Origin: Mumia quercus
GTDB taxonomy: Bacteria; Actinomycetota; Actinomycetes; Propionibacteriales; Nocardioidaceae
Length of the DNA stretch: 64,000 nt
Direction of reading: 5' to 3'
Assembly (NCBI RefSeq): GCF_025506335.1
Contig: NZ_JANZYO010000006.1
Coordinates: forward strand, 288,349 to 352,348
Shown: one piece after another, positions 41,912 through 50,177 of the stretch
Position numbering within the stretch: position 1 is the first letter of the stretch
Layout of the letters: every line of letters starts with the position of its first letter
Program-made: the position numbers and the translations under genes
Notes under the pieces: generated by a model
The model's database searches: none
Seen by the model: the letters and a program-made list of their open reading frames with translations, nothing else
Told to the model about the DNA's origin: nothing

Positions 41912-43363
41912 GTGAACGACACTCCGAGCGCACGGATCGGCGTCACCGGACTCGCCGTGATGGGTCGCAACCTCGCCCGCAACCTGGCGCGCCACGGCTT
42001 CCCGGTGGCCCTGCACAACCGGACGTACGCCCGGACCGAGTCCCTGGTCGCCGAGCACGGCGACGAGGGCACGTTCGTCCCGTCGGAGTCGCTGGAGGAC
42101 TTCGTGGCGTCGATCGAGCGGCCGCGGCCGATCATCGTCATGGTGAAGGCGGGCGAGCCGACCGACGCAGTCATCGACGAGCTCATCCCGCTCCTCGACG
42201 AGGGCGACGTCGTCATCGACTGCGGCAACGCCCACTTCCTGGACACCCGCCGGCGCGAGGCGGACCTGCGCGACAAAGGACTGCACTTCGTCGGCGCCGG
42301 CGTCTCCGGAGGTGAGGAGGGGGCGCTCAACGGACCGAGCATCATGCCCGGAGGCTCCGCCGAGTCGTACGAGACGCTCGGGCCGATGTTCGAGAGCATC
42401 GCGGCGCAGGTCGACGGCACGCCGTGCTGCACCCACGTCGGGCCCGACGGCGCCGGACACTTCGTCAAGATGGTCCACAACGGCATCGAGTACGCCGACA
42501 TGCAGCTGATTGCAGAGGCGTACGACCTCCTGCGGCGCGGGCTGGGTGCGGAGCCGGGCACGGTGGCCGAGATCTTCGCCGAGTGGAACGAGGGCGACCT
42601 CGAGTCCTACCTCATCGAGATCACGGCCGACGTGCTCGCGCACACCGATGCCGAGACCGGCCGCCCGTTCGTCGACGTCGTGCTCGACCAGGCGGAGCAG
42701 AAGGGCACCGGCCGATGGACCGTGCAGACCGCCCTCGACCTCGGGGTTCCCGTCACCGGCATCGCCGAGGCGACGTTCGCACGCTCGGTCTCGGGGCATG
42801 CCGAGCAGCGCGAGCCGGTGCGGGCCGCATACCCGGACGGGCACGCGGACACGTCGTGGCGTCCTGAGGACCCGGCCGCGTTCGTCGAGGACGTGCGGCG
42901 CGCGCTCTACGCGTCGAAGGTGGTCGCGTACGCGCAGGGGTTCGACGAGATCCAGGCGGGGAGCCGCCACTACGACTGGGGGATCGACCCCGGCGCGATG
43001 GCGACGATCTGGCGCGGGGGATGCATCATCCGGGCGCGGTTCCTCGACCGGATCCGCGAGGCGTACGACGCCGATCCGGATCTGCCGACGCTGCTCGTCG
43101 CGCCGTACTTCGTCGAGGCGGTCCAGGCCGGTCTGGAGTCCTGGCGTCGGGTCGTCGCGGTCGCCGCGCGCACGGGCATCCCCGCTCCGGCGTTCGCCTC
43201 GTCGCTGGCGTACTTCGACGCGCTGCGTGCCGAACGTCTCCCGGCCGCCCTGATCCAGGCGCTGCGCGACGACTTCGGCGCCCACACGTACCGCCGCGTC
43301 GACAAGCCGGGCAGCTTCCACACGCTCTGGGCCGGTGACCGCTCTGAGGAGCAGCAGGAGTGA
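41912..43363 (+). CDS. gnd: 6-phosphogluconate dehydrogenase, decarboxylating
   Basis: Oxidises and decarboxylates 6-phosphogluconate to ribulose 5-phosphate, making NADPH in the pentose phosphate pathway. 483 residues, the length of the dimeric NADP-type enzyme. The Rossmann start IGVTGLAVMGRNLARNLARH, the signature VGAGVSGGEEGALNGPSIMP, the catalytic Lys in FVKMVHNGIEYADMQLIAE and the C-terminal GGCIIRARFLDRI are all present. The start is a GTG with AAGGGAGA upstream. The stop overlaps the AraC gene by 4 bases. Confidence 0.95.
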   Translation: MNDTPSARIGVTGLAVMGRNLARNLARHGFPVALHNRTYARTESLVAEHGDEGTFVPSESLEDFVASIERPRPIIVMVKAGEPTDAVIDELIPLLDEGDVVIDCGNAHFLDTRRREADLRDKGLHFVGAGVSGGEEGALNGPSIMPGGSAESYETLGPMFESIAAQVDGTPCCTHVGPDGAGHFVKMVHNGIEYADMQLIAEAYDLLRRGLGAEPGTVAEIFAEWNEGDLESYLIEITADVLAHTDAETGRPFVDVVLDQAEQKGTGRWTVQTALDLGVPVTGIAEATFARSVSGHAEQREPVRAAYPDGHADTSWRPEDPAAFVEDVRRALYASKVVAYAQGFDEIQAGSRHYDWGIDPGAMATIWRGGCIIRARFLDRIREAYDADPDLPTLLVAPYFVEAVQAGLESWRRVVAVAARTGIPAPAFASSLAYFDALRAERLPAALIQALRDDFGAHTYRRVDKPGSFHTLWAGDRSEEQQE

Positions 43364-43809
43364 GCACCGACACCGTCCCGCGCCACCTGCTGGTCCACCT
43401 GCGACGAGCCCGCGATCTCGCGGACCGCCGGTACGCGGAGCCGCTCGACCTCGACGCGCTCGCCCGCGCGGCAGGGATCTCCAAGCACCACTTCCTGCGC
43501 TCGTTCGCCGCCGAGTACGGCACGACGCCGGGTGACTACCTGCGACGTCGGCGCATCGAGCGCGCCCAGGACCTGCTGCGCGCCACGAACCTCACGGTGA
43601 CCGAGATCTGCCACCTCGTCGGCTACTCGAGCCTCGGGACGTTCAGCAGGACGTTCACCGCGGCCGTCGGGGTCTCGCCGTCGGCGTACCAGCGTCGCTT
43701 TGCCGATGGCGCGCCACGGATCCCGGGCTGCTGGCTGTTCATGCGAGGACTGAGCGACGTCGCGCAGCCCGCAACATCGGAGAAGCCAGACGGCGCCGAC
43801 CCGCCGTAG
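43360..43809 (+). CDS. short AraC-type HTH regulator
   Basis: A 149-residue protein made of little more than an AraC double HTH: LDLDALARAAGISKHHFLRS, then VTEICHLVGYSSLGTFSRTF and TAAVGVSPSAYQRRF. There is no N-terminal ligand domain, as in SoxS/Rob-like activators. It starts with a GTG that overlaps the gnd stop by 4 bases and ends 9 bases before a VOC protein gene; AraC/VOC pairs of this type are common and suggest that the regulator controls the VOC gene. Confidence 0.83.
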   Translation: MSTDTVPRHLLVHLRRARDLADRRYAEPLDLDALARAAGISKHHFLRSFAAEYGTTPGDYLRRRRIERAQDLLRATNLTVTEICHLVGYSSLGTFSRTFTAAVGVSPSAYQRRFADGAPRIPGCWLFMRGLSDVAQPATSEKPDGADPP

Positions 43810-43812
43810 CGT
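43807..43812 (+). promoter_or_regulatory. -10 box, leaderless start of the VOC gene
   Basis: TAGCGT overlaps the stop of the AraC gene and lies 6 bases before the ATG at 43819. Confidence 0.5.
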
Positions 43813-43818
43813 CGAGCC

Positions 43819-44256
43819 ATGATCACGAACATCTCGCTGGTGACCCTGTGGGTCACCGACCAGGACACCGCCCGCGACTTCTACGTCGACCGTCTCGGCT
43901 TCGAGACGCGTACCGACCAGACGCTCGGCGACGGCTTCCGCTGGCTGACGATCGGCCACCCGTCCCAGCCCGAGCTCGAGGTCACCCTCATGGTGCCGGG
44001 GCCGCCGCTCGACCCGGGCGTGGCCGACGCGGTGGGGCGCGCGTTGGAGAACGGCACGATGAGCGGGCTCGGCCTCACGGTCGACGACTGCCAGAAGACG
44101 TACGACGAGCTGACCGCGCACGGCGTCGACTTCGTCCAGCCGCCCTCGGAGCGGCCGTACGGGGTGGAGGCGGTCATGCGCGACGTCGTCGGCAACTGGG
44201 TGGTGCTCGTCGAGAGGCGTCCGTACGGCGGCGAGGACTTCCCGCACGCGGGCTGA
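43819..44256 (+). CDS. VOC-superfamily (glyoxalase/bleomycin-resistance-like) protein
   Basis: A 145-residue two-module protein with the usual openings ISLVTLWVTDQDTARDFYVD for the first and LGLTVDDCQKTYDELTAHGV for the second, and VEAVMRDVVGNWVVLVERRP near the end. Metal-ligand positions are not all the canonical His/Glu, so the reaction cannot be named; relatives range from glyoxalase-like enzymes to binding proteins. Probably under control of the preceding AraC gene. Confidence 0.78.
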   Translation: MITNISLVTLWVTDQDTARDFYVDRLGFETRTDQTLGDGFRWLTIGHPSQPELEVTLMVPGPPLDPGVADAVGRALENGTMSGLGLTVDDCQKTYDELTAHGVDFVQPPSERPYGVEAVMRDVVGNWVVLVERRPYGGEDFPHAG

Positions 44257-44306
44257 GGTATCGACGCCGTAATCCGGAAGGCACCCCGGTCGAAACACCT
44301 GCTCCC

Positions 44307-44312
44307 TAGCGT
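44307..44312 (+). promoter_or_regulatory. -10 box of the amine oxidase operon
   Basis: TAGCGT about 46 bases before the ATG at 44359; the leader carries an AAGGAG ribosome site. Confidence 0.45.
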
Positions 44313-44358
44313 CGCGACCACAGCGCCCCTGCCGAGGGCGCGACGCGAAGGAGCAGGG

Positions 44359-45951
44359 ATGCCACAGACTCGTCGAGACTTTCTCAAGCAGGTGGGCATC
44401 GCCGGTGGAGCCGGCGTCATGCTGCAGTCCATGGGGGCGCTCGGGCTCAGCCCCGCAGCCGCCGCCGACCGTCCACCGTTCACTCCTCCCAAGCCCGACG
44501 ACCTCCGCGGCCGAGGGACGAAGTCCGTCGTCATCCTCGGGGCGGGCATCGCCGGCCTGACCGCCGCGTACGAGCTGGGCAAGGCGGGCTACCGGTGCAC
44601 CGTCCTCGAGGCTCGCGACCGGCCGGGCGGGCGCAGCTGGACGATCCGCAAGGGCACGAAGGAGACCGATCTCGCCGGGAACACGCAGACCGCCGGGTTC
44701 TCGGCGGGGCAGTACATGAACGCGGGGCCCGGTCGTCTCCCGCAGCACCACCTGACGGTCGACTACTGCCGCGAGCTCGGCGTGGAGCTCGAGACCTTCG
44801 TCAACGCGAACGCCGAGGGCTACCTCTACCGCGTCGGCAACCACGGCCTGTCTGGCCAGCCGGTGCGTCACCGCGCGGCCAAGGCCGACACGTTCGGATA
44901 CATCTCCGAGCTGTTGGCCAAGGCGACGGACCAGGGGGCGCTCGACACCTACCTCAGCGCCTCCGACAAGGACGCGCTGATCGCGCTGCTGCGCAGCGTC
45001 GGCTCGATCGGCCCGAAGGTGGCCGGCGACCCGGCGGCGAGCTACCGGTACACCGGGGGAGGGCGGCGTGGTTACGAGGTCGAGCCCGGCGTCACCGCGG
45101 GGACGCCGCTGCCGCCCTACGCGCTGAGCGACGTGCTCGCCAGCGGGATCGGGCAGTACTTCTCGTTCGAGCTCGGCTGGGACCAGGCGATGCAGATGCT
45201 GCAGCCCGTGGGCGGCATGGACCAGATCGCGTACGCGTTCGAGCGGGCGATCGGACGCGGCAAGATCCGGTACGGCACCGAGGTCGTGGCGTACCGCAAC
45301 ACGAGCCAAGGGGTGGAGGTCGACTACCGGACGAACGGCGGCCAGCGGACCGTCGACGCGGACTTCCTCGTCTGTGCGCTGCCGCCGCACATCGCGGCCA
45401 AGATCACGAGCAACCTCCCTGCCGAGGTCGTCACCGCGCTGAGGTCGGCGACGGTGACCAACGCCGGCAAGATCGGCATCGAGTACGGCCGACGCTGGTG
45501 GGAGCTCGACCACGGCATCTACGGCGGCATCACGAATGCCAACAACGAGCTCGGAAACATGTGGTACCCGTCTTCGGGGTTCCACGGCAAGCGCGGCGTG
45601 ATGATCGGCTACTACAACACCGGAGCCAGCGCGAACACGTACGGGGCGCTGACGCCGCAGCAGCGTCTCGTCAAGGCGTTGGAGCAGGGCGCCCAGATCC
45701 ACGGGCCCGCCTACACCCGCGACGTCCGTGCGGCGTTCTCGACCGACTGGGCGACCAACCGCTACTCCGAGGGCGCGTGGGTGGGTTGGCGCTCACGCAC
45801 CGACGGCAACTACGACCGGCTCCTCGCCCCCACCGGCAACATCTACTTCGCCGGCGACCACATGTCGTACACGATCGCGTGGCAGCACGGGGCGATCGTC
45901 TCCGCCCGTGCCGTCGTCGAGTCGCTGCACCAGCGGGTGACGGCGGCATGA
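44359..45951 (+). CDS. Tat-exported flavin amine oxidase, L-amino-acid-oxidase-like
   Basis: A 530-residue FAD enzyme. The signal has the twin-arginine motif TRRDFLKQVG (residues 4-13) and a cleavage region SPAAAADRPP, so it is folded with FAD before export. The dinucleotide-binding fold reads VVILGAGIAGLTAAYELGKA, followed by LEARDRPGGRSWTIR. The C-terminal FAD block is GNIYFAGDHMSYTIAWQHGA. Family members oxidise amino acids or amines to imines with H2O2. The next gene encodes an exported RidA, which would hydrolyse the imine. AAGGAG precedes the ATG. Confidence 0.87.
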   Translation: MPQTRRDFLKQVGIAGGAGVMLQSMGALGLSPAAAADRPPFTPPKPDDLRGRGTKSVVILGAGIAGLTAAYELGKAGYRCTVLEARDRPGGRSWTIRKGTKETDLAGNTQTAGFSAGQYMNAGPGRLPQHHLTVDYCRELGVELETFVNANAEGYLYRVGNHGLSGQPVRHRAAKADTFGYISELLAKATDQGALDTYLSASDKDALIALLRSVGSIGPKVAGDPAASYRYTGGGRRGYEVEPGVTAGTPLPPYALSDVLASGIGQYFSFELGWDQAMQMLQPVGGMDQIAYAFERAIGRGKIRYGTEVVAYRNTSQGVEVDYRTNGGQRTVDADFLVCALPPHIAAKITSNLPAEVVTALRSATVTNAGKIGIEYGRRWWELDHGIYGGITNANNELGNMWYPSSGFHGKRGVMIGYYNTGASANTYGALTPQQRLVKALEQGAQIHGPAYTRDVRAAFSTDWATNRYSEGAWVGWRSRTDGNYDRLLAPTGNIYFAGDHMSYTIAWQHGAIVSARAVVESLHQRVTAA

Positions 45952-46004
45952 GGAGCCCCCGTCCCTTCCCCCGACCCCGTCCGCACAGCCCTGAGGAGCG
46001 CCTC

Positions 46005-46658
46005 GTGTCCCGTCGTCTCGCCCTGGTGGTCGCCGCCACCGCACTCGTCTCTCTGCCCGTCGGTGCCGTCGCGCACGGCCAGCTCGCCAAGCCGCCGAGG
46101 CCGGGGACCGCCGTCCCGGCGCTGCCTGCCGGCCAGGACAACCCGATGATCTCCGAGGGCGTCGCGATCGGCGCGAACACCCCGCTCTACAAGTCGAGCG
46201 GGCTCGGCCCGGCAGCCCTCAACACCGCTGCGCCAGCGGGGAGCGAGGGGCGCTACGTCGACACCGAGGTGTTCCCGGGTGGTGTCCTGCCGGCGGGCGT
46301 GACGATCACCGAGGCGCAGGGCATCAACGTGCTGCGTCGCATCGGCGAGAACCTCGCCCGGCAAGGCCTGTCGTACGACGACGTGATCACCATGCGGGTG
46401 TTCCTGCAGAATCCCGCAGGGGCGGCGTCGGCCGACTTCGCCGGGTGGAACCGTGCGTACCGCCAGTACTTCGCCAACACCAGCCTGTCCACGGGCAAGC
46501 CGGTGCTGGTCCCGCTGGGGTCGGCGGCGCCGGCACGCCCGTTCGTCGTCAACCCGGCGCGTCCGAGCCGTTTCGCGCTCGAGATCGAGAACCTCCCGGT
46601 GGCCGGCTGGCTCGTCGAGGTCGAGGTCGACGCGGTCTTCCCGTCCAAGGGCAGGTGA
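46005..46658 (+). CDS. exported RidA-family protein
   Basis: A 217-residue protein with a Sec-type signal (RRLALVVAATALVSLPVGAV, then AHG) followed by a RidA (YjgF/UK114) domain: INVLRRIGENLARQGLSYDD, ITMRVFLQNPAG and the strand with the key Arg, ARPSRFALEIENLPVAGW. RidA proteins hydrolyse reactive enamines and imines from amino acids; an exported one is unusual. The GTG at 46005 was chosen because GAGGAG lies 6 bases upstream and the signal follows directly; an ATG at 45948 overlapping the oxidase stop would add 19 Pro/Arg-rich residues. Confidence 0.82.
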   Translation: MSRRLALVVAATALVSLPVGAVAHGQLAKPPRPGTAVPALPAGQDNPMISEGVAIGANTPLYKSSGLGPAALNTAAPAGSEGRYVDTEVFPGGVLPAGVTITEAQGINVLRRIGENLARQGLSYDDVITMRVFLQNPAGAASADFAGWNRAYRQYFANTSLSTGKPVLVPLGSAAPARPFVVNPARPSRFALEIENLPVAGWLVEVEVDAVFPSKGR

Positions 46659-46740
46659 GGGTGAGGGGTTGCGTCCACGCCGGGCGCCTCGTCTACGCCG
46701 GCACCCCGGTGACCGTCACCGCCTGACCGCCCCGGCCCTT

Positions 46741-46807
46741 GGTGCGGCTCCGACGGGGTACCCCAACGGAGCCGCACCGACCCGAGCGAGGACGGTCGGG
46801 TCGGTGC
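46741..46807. terminator. nested hairpins between convergent genes
   Basis: The 188-base gap 46659-46846 holds no gene. A perfect 12-base stem (GGTGCGGCTCCG at 46741-46752 with 46767-46778) has GGGGTACCCC in its loop. A perfect 11-base stem (GCACCGACCCG at 46774-46784 with 46797-46807) shares its first arm with it, so the two hairpins are mutually exclusive. A second GGGTACCCC follows at 46819-46827. Confidence 0.6.
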
Positions 46808-46846
46808 ACGTTGGCTCGGGTACCCCAGCGAACGGGCAGAGCGCGG

Positions 46847-47494
46847 TCAGGCAGGGCCGGTGAGGTCGCGTACGGACGGTGGCAGCGAGATCCCCGAGCG
46901 CAGGTCGGGAGCCGGCCGCGGGTCGCCCGCCGTCTCCCGCAGCGGAACGACGCCCGCCCACGCGTCACCGGCCACGTCGACGTCCTCGTCCTCCGGCCAG
47001 CCGTCGGACACCTTGAGCGACCAGCGGGCGATCGGCATCGCCAGCACCAGCGTGGCGGCGAGCTCGCGCGCGGTCGAAGGGCGCACCTCGCGGGCGCGGC
47101 CGGGGATCAGCGCGTCCGTCAGCCGGTCCAGTGCGGCGACGCGCTGCTCCGGCGGGACCACCGACGCCGTCCCGAACAGCACGGCGCTGCGGTAGTGCAG
47201 CGACGACTCGAAGGCCGAACGCGCCACCACGATCCCGTCGAGCGCGGTCACGGCCACCGACAGGGGAGCACCTCCAGCCGCGGCACGCATCCATGGCGAA
47301 CCCGTCGACCCGTGCAGGAGGAACCGGTCGCCGTCGCGCGCGAACGCGGTCGGCACGACGAGGGGCCCGTCGTCGACGACGAGGCCGACGTGGCAGACGC
47401 GTGCGGAGTCGAGGAGCCCGTCCAGCTCGGTGCGGTCGTGGCGCTGCTTGCCTGCGAGACGGGTGACGTCGGTACGCGGCAGGTCGTCCGGCAC
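46847..47494 (-). CDS. pyridoxamine 5'-phosphate oxidase-like flavin-binding protein
   Basis: A 215-residue split-barrel protein of the Pyridox_ox_2/NimA-like group: ARVCHVGLVVDDGPLVVPTA and DGDRFLLHGSTGSPWMRAAA form the FMN/F420-type binding sheet, then SSLHYRSAVLFGTASVVPPE. Function in such proteins ranges from nitroimidazole reduction to heme handling; none is assured. It starts at a GTG 6 bases after the stop of the CBS gene and is probably co-transcribed with it. Confidence 0.77.
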   Translation of the reverse strand: MPDDLPRTDVTRLAGKQRHDRTELDGLLDSARVCHVGLVVDDGPLVVPTAFARDGDRFLLHGSTGSPWMRAAAGGAPLSVAVTALDGIVVARSAFESSLHYRSAVLFGTASVVPPEQRVAALDRLTDALIPGRAREVRPSTARELAATLVLAMPIARWSLKVSDGWPEDEDVDVAGDAWAGVVPLRETAGDPRPAPDLRSGISLPPSVRDLTGPA

Positions 47495-47500
47495 GTCGCG

Positions 47501-47938
47501 TCAGCGCGCGGACGCGACGTACTGGTTGAGCTGGTCGCGCTCGAACTGCAGCTGCTGCATGCGGAACTTCACCGCGTCGCCGATCGACAAGATCGCGACG
47601 AGTGCCTCGTCCTCGTCGACGACCGGCACGTGGCGGATGCGCTCGTTCGTCATGATCTCGAGCAGGGCACCGATCGAGTCGTCAGGACCGCAGGTGTGCA
47701 CCTCCGAGGTCATGATCGACGAGACCGGCTGCGCCAGAGGATCGCCTGCGCTGCGCAGCTTGCGGACGATGTCGCGCTCGGACACGATCCCCGCGACGTG
47801 CGTGCCGTCCTCGCTCACGACGAGGGCGCCGATGTTGCGGGCATCGAGCTCGTCGAGGAGCGCGGAGACCGGTGCGTCGGGCGCGATGGTGAAGACCTCG
47901 GTGCTGCCCTTCGACGTGACGACGTCGCTGACCTTCAT
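47501..47938 (-). CDS. tandem CBS-domain protein
   Basis: A 145-residue soluble protein made of two CBS motifs: VFTIAPDAPVSALLDELDAR with IGALVVSEDGTHVAGIVSER, and THTCGP-like DDSIGALLEIMTNERIRHVP with VVDEDEALVAILSIGDAVKF. CBS pairs bind adenosine nucleotides and act as sensors; hypoxia-response and universal-stress contexts are common in actinobacteria, but no partner domain or gene shows what is sensed. First gene of a two-gene operon with the PNPOx-like gene. TAGGTT (47975-47980, minus strand) is a likely -10 with a leader of about 30 bases. Confidence 0.83.
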   Translation of the reverse strand: MKVSDVVTSKGSTEVFTIAPDAPVSALLDELDARNIGALVVSEDGTHVAGIVSERDIVRKLRSAGDPLAQPVSSIMTSEVHTCGPDDSIGALLEIMTNERIRHVPVVDEDEALVAILSIGDAVKFRMQQLQFERDQLNQYVASAR

Positions 47939-47974
47939 CGCTGACCCCCTGGGTTCACGTGGCCGATGCGCTCA

Positions 47975-47980
47975 AACCTA
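47975..47980 (-). promoter_or_regulatory. -10 box of the CBS gene
   Basis: Reads TAGGTT on the minus strand, 36 bases before the ATG at 47938. Confidence 0.4.
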
Positions 47981-47998
47981 GCGTGATCCAGGCCACTC

Positions 47999-48673
47999 TC
48001 ACCAGCCCGTTGGCGGTCCCTGCTGCCCGTAGGAGCCCCCCGGCTGCCCGTACGACGGGGCGTCCCACTGCGAGCGCGAATGCGAGAACCACTCGTTCGC
48101 GCCACCGGTGAACAGCAGGACGATGACGGCGATCCCGGCGGCGACCCACAGCAGGGAGACGAACGACAAGATGAGCACCAACCCCACGACGAGCGTGATC
48201 GATGCCATCACGACCAGGACGATGCGCGCCCACGCCTGCCGCCGCAGCACGAAGATGCTGACCACGACCGCGAGGATCGCCGCCGCGATGAACAGCGCGA
48301 CCATCGCGTAGACCACCGGGCGGTTGTCCTGGACCGCCTGCACGTCCGAGGCCGTCAGGTCGAAGTCGCCCGGGTTCTTCCGCATCTCGTCGAGGACGAA
48401 CCCGAGCGTGAGCGCGATCAAGAGCCATCCCACCGCCGTCAGCGTCGACAGCGCGATGGTGATCCAGGCCGCCAGCGTCACCGTCACCGGACGGGCGTCG
48501 GGATCCCGCGGGATCTGGTAGCTCGCCTGCGGCAGGCCGCCCGCGTACGGGTCGTACCCGCCGTACTGCTGGGGCCCGTACGAGGGTTGTTGAGGGTACT
48601 GCGGACCGTACGGCGACGGGTCCTGCCCCAGAGGACGACCAGGGTCGGACGGCGGCGGCGTCGGTGTGGACAT
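47999..48673 (-). CDS. four-helix membrane protein with Pro/Tyr/Gln-rich N-terminus
   Basis: A 224-residue protein with a disordered 60-residue N-terminus (SYGPQQYGGYDPYAGG type) and a similar short C-terminal tail, flanking about four transmembrane helices (LAAWITIALSTLTAVGWLLI, YAMVALFIAAAILAVVVSIF and two more). Such Pro/Tyr/Gly-rich tails are common in actinobacterial envelope proteins. Function unknown. The ATG follows TAGGAT by 7 bases, a leaderless start. Confidence 0.72.
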   Translation of the reverse strand: MSTPTPPPSDPGRPLGQDPSPYGPQYPQQPSYGPQQYGGYDPYAGGLPQASYQIPRDPDARPVTVTLAAWITIALSTLTAVGWLLIALTLGFVLDEMRKNPGDFDLTASDVQAVQDNRPVVYAMVALFIAAAILAVVVSIFVLRRQAWARIVLVVMASITLVVGLVLILSFVSLLWVAAGIAVIVLLFTGGANEWFSHSRSQWDAPSYGQPGGSYGQQGPPTGW

Positions 48674-48680
48674 GCGCCCG

Positions 48681-48686
48681 ATCCTA
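48681..48686 (-). promoter_or_regulatory. -10 box, leaderless start of the membrane protein gene
   Basis: TAGGAT on the minus strand, 7 bases before the ATG at 48673. Confidence 0.5.
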
Positions 48687-48711
48687 AGGCCGACGGTGTC
48701 CGTGCGGGCAC

Positions 48712-49614
48712 TCAGCCGTCAGAGCGTCGGTGCGCGGCGAGGTCGGTGACGTTGGTGCGGGAGGGCGTGTCTCGGGAACCGGGATCGCCCTCGGGGTCGG
48801 ACGGCTCGGTGTCCGGGAAGTAGCCCAGGTAGGCCATCGCCGCCTCGTGGAGCAGCGTGTTCGTCGCGAGCGCGTTGCCGTGCCACGGACCGGGCTGGCC
48901 GTTGAGGGCCGTGAAGGTGCCGCCTGCCTCGCGGACGATCGGGTCGAGCGCCGCCATGTCCCACAGCGCCAGCTCGGGCTCGGCGGCGATGTCGACGGCC
49001 CCTTCGGCGAGCAGCATGTAGGACCAGAAGTCTCCGTACCCGCGGGTCCGCCAGCAGCGTCGGGTCAGCGCGAGGAAGCTCTCCAGCTTGCCGATCTCCT
49101 CCCAGCCGCCGAGCGAGGCGTACGACAGGGACGCGTCGTCGATCCGGTCCACCTTCGAGACGTGGAGGCGGGTGGCCGACATCAGTGACTTGCCGGTGTA
49201 GGCGCCGCCGCCCTTGGACGCCCACCAGCGTCGTCCGAGGGCGGGCGCGGACACGCAGGACGCGACGACCTCGTCCTCGATCGCGATCGCGATCAGGGTC
49301 GCCCACACGGGCACACCGCGGACGTAGTTGGAGGTCCCGTCGATCGGGTCGATGATCCAGCGACGGGTGGCGTCCTCGATCGTGCCGAACTGCTCGCCGT
49401 TCTCCTCGCCGAGCACGATGTCGCGGGTGCGTGCGCTGCGCAGCGTACGCCGGATCGCCTGCTCGACCGCCTGGTCGGCCTCCGTCACCCAGGTCATGTC
49501 CGGCTTCGTCGAGACCTCGAGGTCGACGGCGCGGAACTTCTCCATCGAGATCGCGTCGGCGTTGTCGGCGAGCACGTGGCACAGCCGGAGATCGTCGTGG
49601 TGGGAGTGCGCCAT
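48712..49614 (-). CDS. hisN: histidinol-phosphatase, inositol-monophosphatase family
   Basis: A 300-residue Mg-dependent phosphatase. Metal-site motifs are all present: DIVLGEENGEQFG (Glu), WIIDPIDGTSNYVRGVPVW (DPxDGT) and ALWDMAALDPIVREAGGTF (WDxAA). The IMPase fold covers histidinol-phosphatase and inositol-phosphatase activities. I favour HisN because this gene is next to rsgA and aroA, an arrangement I recall from Streptomyces, but activity is not decided by motifs. The ATG at 49614 has TACTGT 6 bases upstream; the C-terminal 40 residues are an acidic, Thr/Asp-rich tail. Confidence 0.83.
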   Translation of the reverse strand: MAHSHHDDLRLCHVLADNADAISMEKFRAVDLEVSTKPDMTWVTEADQAVEQAIRRTLRSARTRDIVLGEENGEQFGTIEDATRRWIIDPIDGTSNYVRGVPVWATLIAIAIEDEVVASCVSAPALGRRWWASKGGGAYTGKSLMSATRLHVSKVDRIDDASLSYASLGGWEEIGKLESFLALTRRCWRTRGYGDFWSYMLLAEGAVDIAAEPELALWDMAALDPIVREAGGTFTALNGQPGPWHGNALATNTLLHEAAMAYLGYFPDTEPSDPEGDPGSRDTPSRTNVTDLAAHRRSDG

Positions 49615-49620
49615 GGCCCC

Positions 49621-49626
49621 ACAGTA
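49621..49626 (-). promoter_or_regulatory. -10 box, leaderless start of hisN
   Basis: TACTGT on the minus strand, 6 bases before the ATG at 49614. Confidence 0.5.
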
Positions 49627-49640
49627 GAGGTTCGGGTCCC

Positions 49641-49646
49641 TACGAT
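49641..49646 (+). promoter_or_regulatory. -10 box of the DUF2231 gene
   Basis: TACGAT, 24 bases before the ATG at 49671; a GAGGAGGG ribosome site lies between. It sits 15 bases from the hisN -10 box on the other strand, so the two divergent promoters almost abut. Confidence 0.45.
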
Positions 49647-49670
49647 GGAGACCGTCCACGAGGAGGGCCG

Positions 49671-50168
49671 ATGTTCGACTTCATCGACGGGGTGCCCTTG
49701 CACCCGTTGTTCCTGCACGTGCCCATCGTCCTGATCCCCGTGACGACGCTGCTCACGCTCGCCTTCCTGGTCCCACGGTGGCGCTGGGCGCTGCGCTGGC
49801 CGCTGGCGATCGTCGCGGTGGTCGCCGCCGCCGGGACGTACGTGACGGTGCAGTCCGGCAAGGAGCTGAAGGCGCGCGTCGGCGCCTCCGGTGAGATCGG
49901 CAAGGCGCTCGACCTGCACCAGACGTGGGGAGAGCGGCTGCTCTACGCGTCGATCGTGCTCGCGGTGCTCGCCGTGGTCGCGGCGGTGATCGCGACACGT
50001 ACCGCCGGGACGGCGGCGACCGTGGCGGCCGTGCTGCTCGCCGTCGCCGGTGTGACCGCCGGCTGGATCACGTACGAGACCGGCGACCGCGGATCCCGCG
50101 CCGTCTGGTGCGCCACGGGCGTGTCCTCCGGAGAGGTCACGTCCCTCGAGGAGTGCCTGCGCGTCTGA
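49671..50168 (+). CDS. DUF2231-type membrane protein
   Basis: A 165-residue inner-membrane protein with four hydrophobic segments. The family signature GVPLHPLFLHVPIVLIPV (residues 7-24) has the His pair that may bind heme or metal in DUF2231 proteins; a second His-containing segment is ALDLHQTWGERLLYASIV. Function unknown. It is on the plus strand between the minus-strand genes hisN and rsgA. Confidence 0.75.
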   Translation: MFDFIDGVPLHPLFLHVPIVLIPVTTLLTLAFLVPRWRWALRWPLAIVAVVAAAGTYVTVQSGKELKARVGASGEIGKALDLHQTWGERLLYASIVLAVLAVVAAVIATRTAGTAATVAAVLLAVAGVTAGWITYETGDRGSRAVWCATGVSSGEVTSLEECLRV

Positions 50169-50177
50169 CCGACGATC

